Of a stretch of DNA of 64,000 bases, positions 63,976-64,000 are shown piece by piece. How positions within the stretch are numbered: the stretch's first letter is position 1; every line of letters starts with the position of its first letter. The DNA is from Rickettsiales bacterium (GTDB taxonomy: Bacteria > Pseudomonadota > Alphaproteobacteria > Rickettsiales > SXRF01), in assembly GCA_041396965.1 (NCBI GenBank), contig JAWKXN010000001.1, forward strand, positions 62,001 through 126,000. Reading direction: 5' to 3'. The translations under genes and the position numbers were made by a program. Under the pieces are notes generated by a model. The model saw only the letters and a list, made by a program, of their open reading frames with translations. It searched no databases and was not told where the DNA came from.

Positions 63976-64000
63976 TATTTTCAACTGTGGTATCATAGTC

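Overview
The window is a compact, AT-rich (by eye about 37-40% GC) chromosomal segment of an alphaproteobacterium. Evidence for this: a petABC cytochrome bc1 operon in alphaproteobacterial order, a lptD-surA pair, a DUF3035/BamF-like lipoprotein, DUF2336 genes, a tandem M16 peptidase pair, an NFU1-type Nfu protein and a CtrA/PhoB-style regulator set. Duplicated VirB2-like pilins next to a VirB4 with degenerate nucleotide-binding motifs, together with palindromic repeats inserted in frame inside a gene, recall Rickettsiales or other host-associated alphaproteobacteria. The order cannot be fixed from this sequence. No rRNA, tRNA or CRISPR array was recognised.

Layout. 1-5.7 kb (minus): M16 peptidase pair, DUF3035 lipoprotein, lspA, ribF, secF, nfu. 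5.8-7.5 kb: a PEBP-like protein, a palindrome-rich spacer and a solitary VirB2-like pilin with its own terminator. 7.5-13.8 kb (minus): surA, lptD and petC-petB-petA. 14-15.5 kb: trmL and a hemF carrying an in-frame insertion of about 90 codons made of three palindromic repeat units. 15.6-17.5 kb: a multiply frameshifted pseudogene (HExxH metallopeptidase-like part plus AAA ATPase). 17.6-22.7 kb: phoB, yciB, purD, xseA and an orphan pseudopilin.

22.7-31 kb (minus): a lipid A/envelope block (lpxL-like, lpxK, waaA, DUF374 acyltransferase), a Panacea-domain antitoxin-like gene with a two-TM partner, a solo copy of the hemF repeat unit, an MsbA-like ABC exporter and pmbA/tldE. 31-42.4 kb: a TAXI binding protein, ribA, a receiver-degenerate winged-helix regulator, rlmN, an alginate-export-type porin followed by a DUF3365 c-type cytochrome, aat, a GDPD, aroQ, thiS-thiG, a lipase-like GxSxG protein and RidA.

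42.6-49 kb: a complete IS481-like element with perfect 36-bp terminal repeats, then a partial type IV secretion cluster (two VirB2-like pilins, an atypical VirB4, a VirB6/TrbL-like protein). 49-56 kb: a two-subunit CoA transferase, a tandem DUF2336 pair, nadK, a cold-shock protein and typA. 56.3-64 kb: a Tad pilus operon cpaB-cpaC-cpaD-cpaE-cpaF-tadB-tadC; no flp pilin or prepilin peptidase gene is present here.

The most noteworthy items are the selfish palindromic repeat inside hemF with an intergenic relative 12.7 kb away, the Panacea/two-TM toxin-antitoxin candidate, the T4SS island whose VirB4 has lost both Walker motifs, and the putative lipase-type effector.
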